A stretch of DNA of 6,297 bases. Origin: Chromatiales bacterium (GTDB lineage Bacteria; Pseudomonadota; Gammaproteobacteria; UBA6429; Thiohalophilaceae). The stretch is from contig JALUTJ010000065.1 of assembly GCA_027057985.1 (NCBI GenBank), forward strand, positions 1-6,297. Reading direction: 5' to 3'. A program made the position numbers and the translations under genes. Position 1 is the first letter of the stretch. Each line of letters begins with the position of its first letter. Below are positions 5,720-6,297 of the stretch, piece after piece. The notes below the pieces were generated by a model. It saw only the letters and a program-made list of their open reading frames with translations. It was not told where the DNA came from and did no database searches.

Positions 5720-6297
5720 ATGTCAGATCAACCTGTCTATGGCGTGCCTGCTGAATTTGCCGCCAATGCCAATATCAATGCTGAACAGTATGAATCCATG
5801 TACAGGCAGTCCGTTGAAAACCCGGAAGCCTTCTGGGCAGAGCAGGCAGAAAAGTTTTTAAGCTGGTCAAAGCCCTGGGACAAGGTGATGGATTACAGTT
5901 TTGGCCCGGACGATGTCTATATCAAGTGGTTTGAAGGCGGTGAACTCAATGTTGCCTATAACTGTATCGATCGCCACCTCGAAAGCAAGGGGGATCAGGT
6001 TGCCATTATCTGGGAAGGTGATGATCCGGCCAATGACAAAAAGATCACCTATAACGAACTGCACCAGGCGGTCAGCAAGTTTGCCAATATTCTCAAGCAG
6101 CGCGGAGTCAAAAAGGGAGATCGGGTCTGCATCTATATGCCCATGATTCCCGAAGCAGGCTTCGCCATGCTGGCCTGTGCCCGTATTGGTGCTGTGCATT
6201 CGGTTGTATTTGGTGGTTTCTCACCAGAAGCCCTCAAGGGCCGTATCCTCGACTCTGATTGCCAGGTGGTTATTACCGCGGATGAAGGTGTTCGTGC
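5720..6297 (+). CDS. acs: Acetyl-CoA synthetase (AMP-forming), 3' truncated by window edge
   Basis: First 192 codons of about 650; the frame is open to the end of the window. Acs activates acetate to acetyl-CoA through acetyl-AMP, in the cytoplasm. Reading from the ATG gives the typical N-terminal ACS domain ([53 protein letters not shown]), then [43 protein letters not shown] and the strongly conserved [19 protein letters not shown]. The ATP-binding P-loop, later AMP-binding motifs and the acetylatable lysine lie beyond the window. The ATG has GGAG six bases upstream. The gap to ycgR is 58 bases with no terminator; a TACAAT at 5677-5682 could be a -10, but no good -35 goes with it. Confidence 0.95.
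   Translation, partial: MSDQPVYGVPAEFAANANINAEQYESMYRQSVENPEAFWAEQAEKFLSWSKPWDKVMDYSFGPDDVYIKWFEGGELNVAYNCIDRHLESKGDQVAIIWEGDDPANDKKITYNELHQAVSKFANILKQRGVKKGDRVCIYMPMIPEAGFAMLACARIGAVHSVVFGGFSPEALKGRILDSDCQVVITADEGVR

Noticed and set aside
5867..6199. Minus-strand ORF inside acs
   Set aside because: It is antisense to the unmistakable acetyl-CoA synthetase N-terminal domain.
1..6297. Defence system, mobile element, CRISPR array or RNA gene
   Set aside because: No transposase, integrase, terminal inverted repeats, regularly spaced repeats, tRNA cloverleaf or rRNA-like stretch was seen; all large ORFs belong to housekeeping or conserved families.

Overview
The window reads as a stretch of ordinary chromosome from a gammaproteobacterium outside the Enterobacterales. 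The grounds are a DksA core very close to the E. coli protein, a dksA/gluQ neighbourhood, a YcgR-type PilZ protein, MtgA and a DUF3579 protein. Base composition is moderate and even, genes are tightly packed, and I see no mobile element, CRISPR array, tRNA or rRNA. A CbbY-like phosphatase hints at, but does not prove, a Calvin-cycle (for example sulfur-oxidising) lineage.

Left part (1-2669): the 3' two-thirds of mtgA on the + strand runs head-on into a compact minus-strand operon, transcribed leftward: CbbY-like HAD phosphatase, then a class I/II PLP aminotransferase, then a small DUF2007 protein. The first two are 11 bases apart, the next two overlap by 8 bases, and DUF2007 and mtgA overlap by 4 bases at their stop codons.

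Middle part (2670-3952): a 211-base AT-rich divergent promoter region separates the HAD operon from dksA. This dksA codes for a standard DksA core preceded by about 50 extra residues that are roughly half lysine and resemble a histone H1 tail. It ends at a near-perfect bidirectional terminator with a TTCG loop, shared with a convergent minus-strand DUF3579 gene.

Right part (3953-6297): gluQ (glutamyl-queuosine tRNA(Asp) synthetase) starts at an ATG behind a good extended -10 promoter, followed by a ycgR-like c-di-GMP receptor and the first 192 codons of acs (acetyl-CoA synthetase), all on the + strand with no terminator visible between them.

The genes cover separate housekeeping tasks: cell wall synthesis, sugar phosphate clean-up, amino acid metabolism, stringent response, tRNA modification, c-di-GMP signalling and acetate activation. 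I found no convincing new multi-gene system. The observation most worth following is the lysine-rich DksA tail; next are the conserved-unknown partners DUF2007 and DUF3579 in their coupled contexts.
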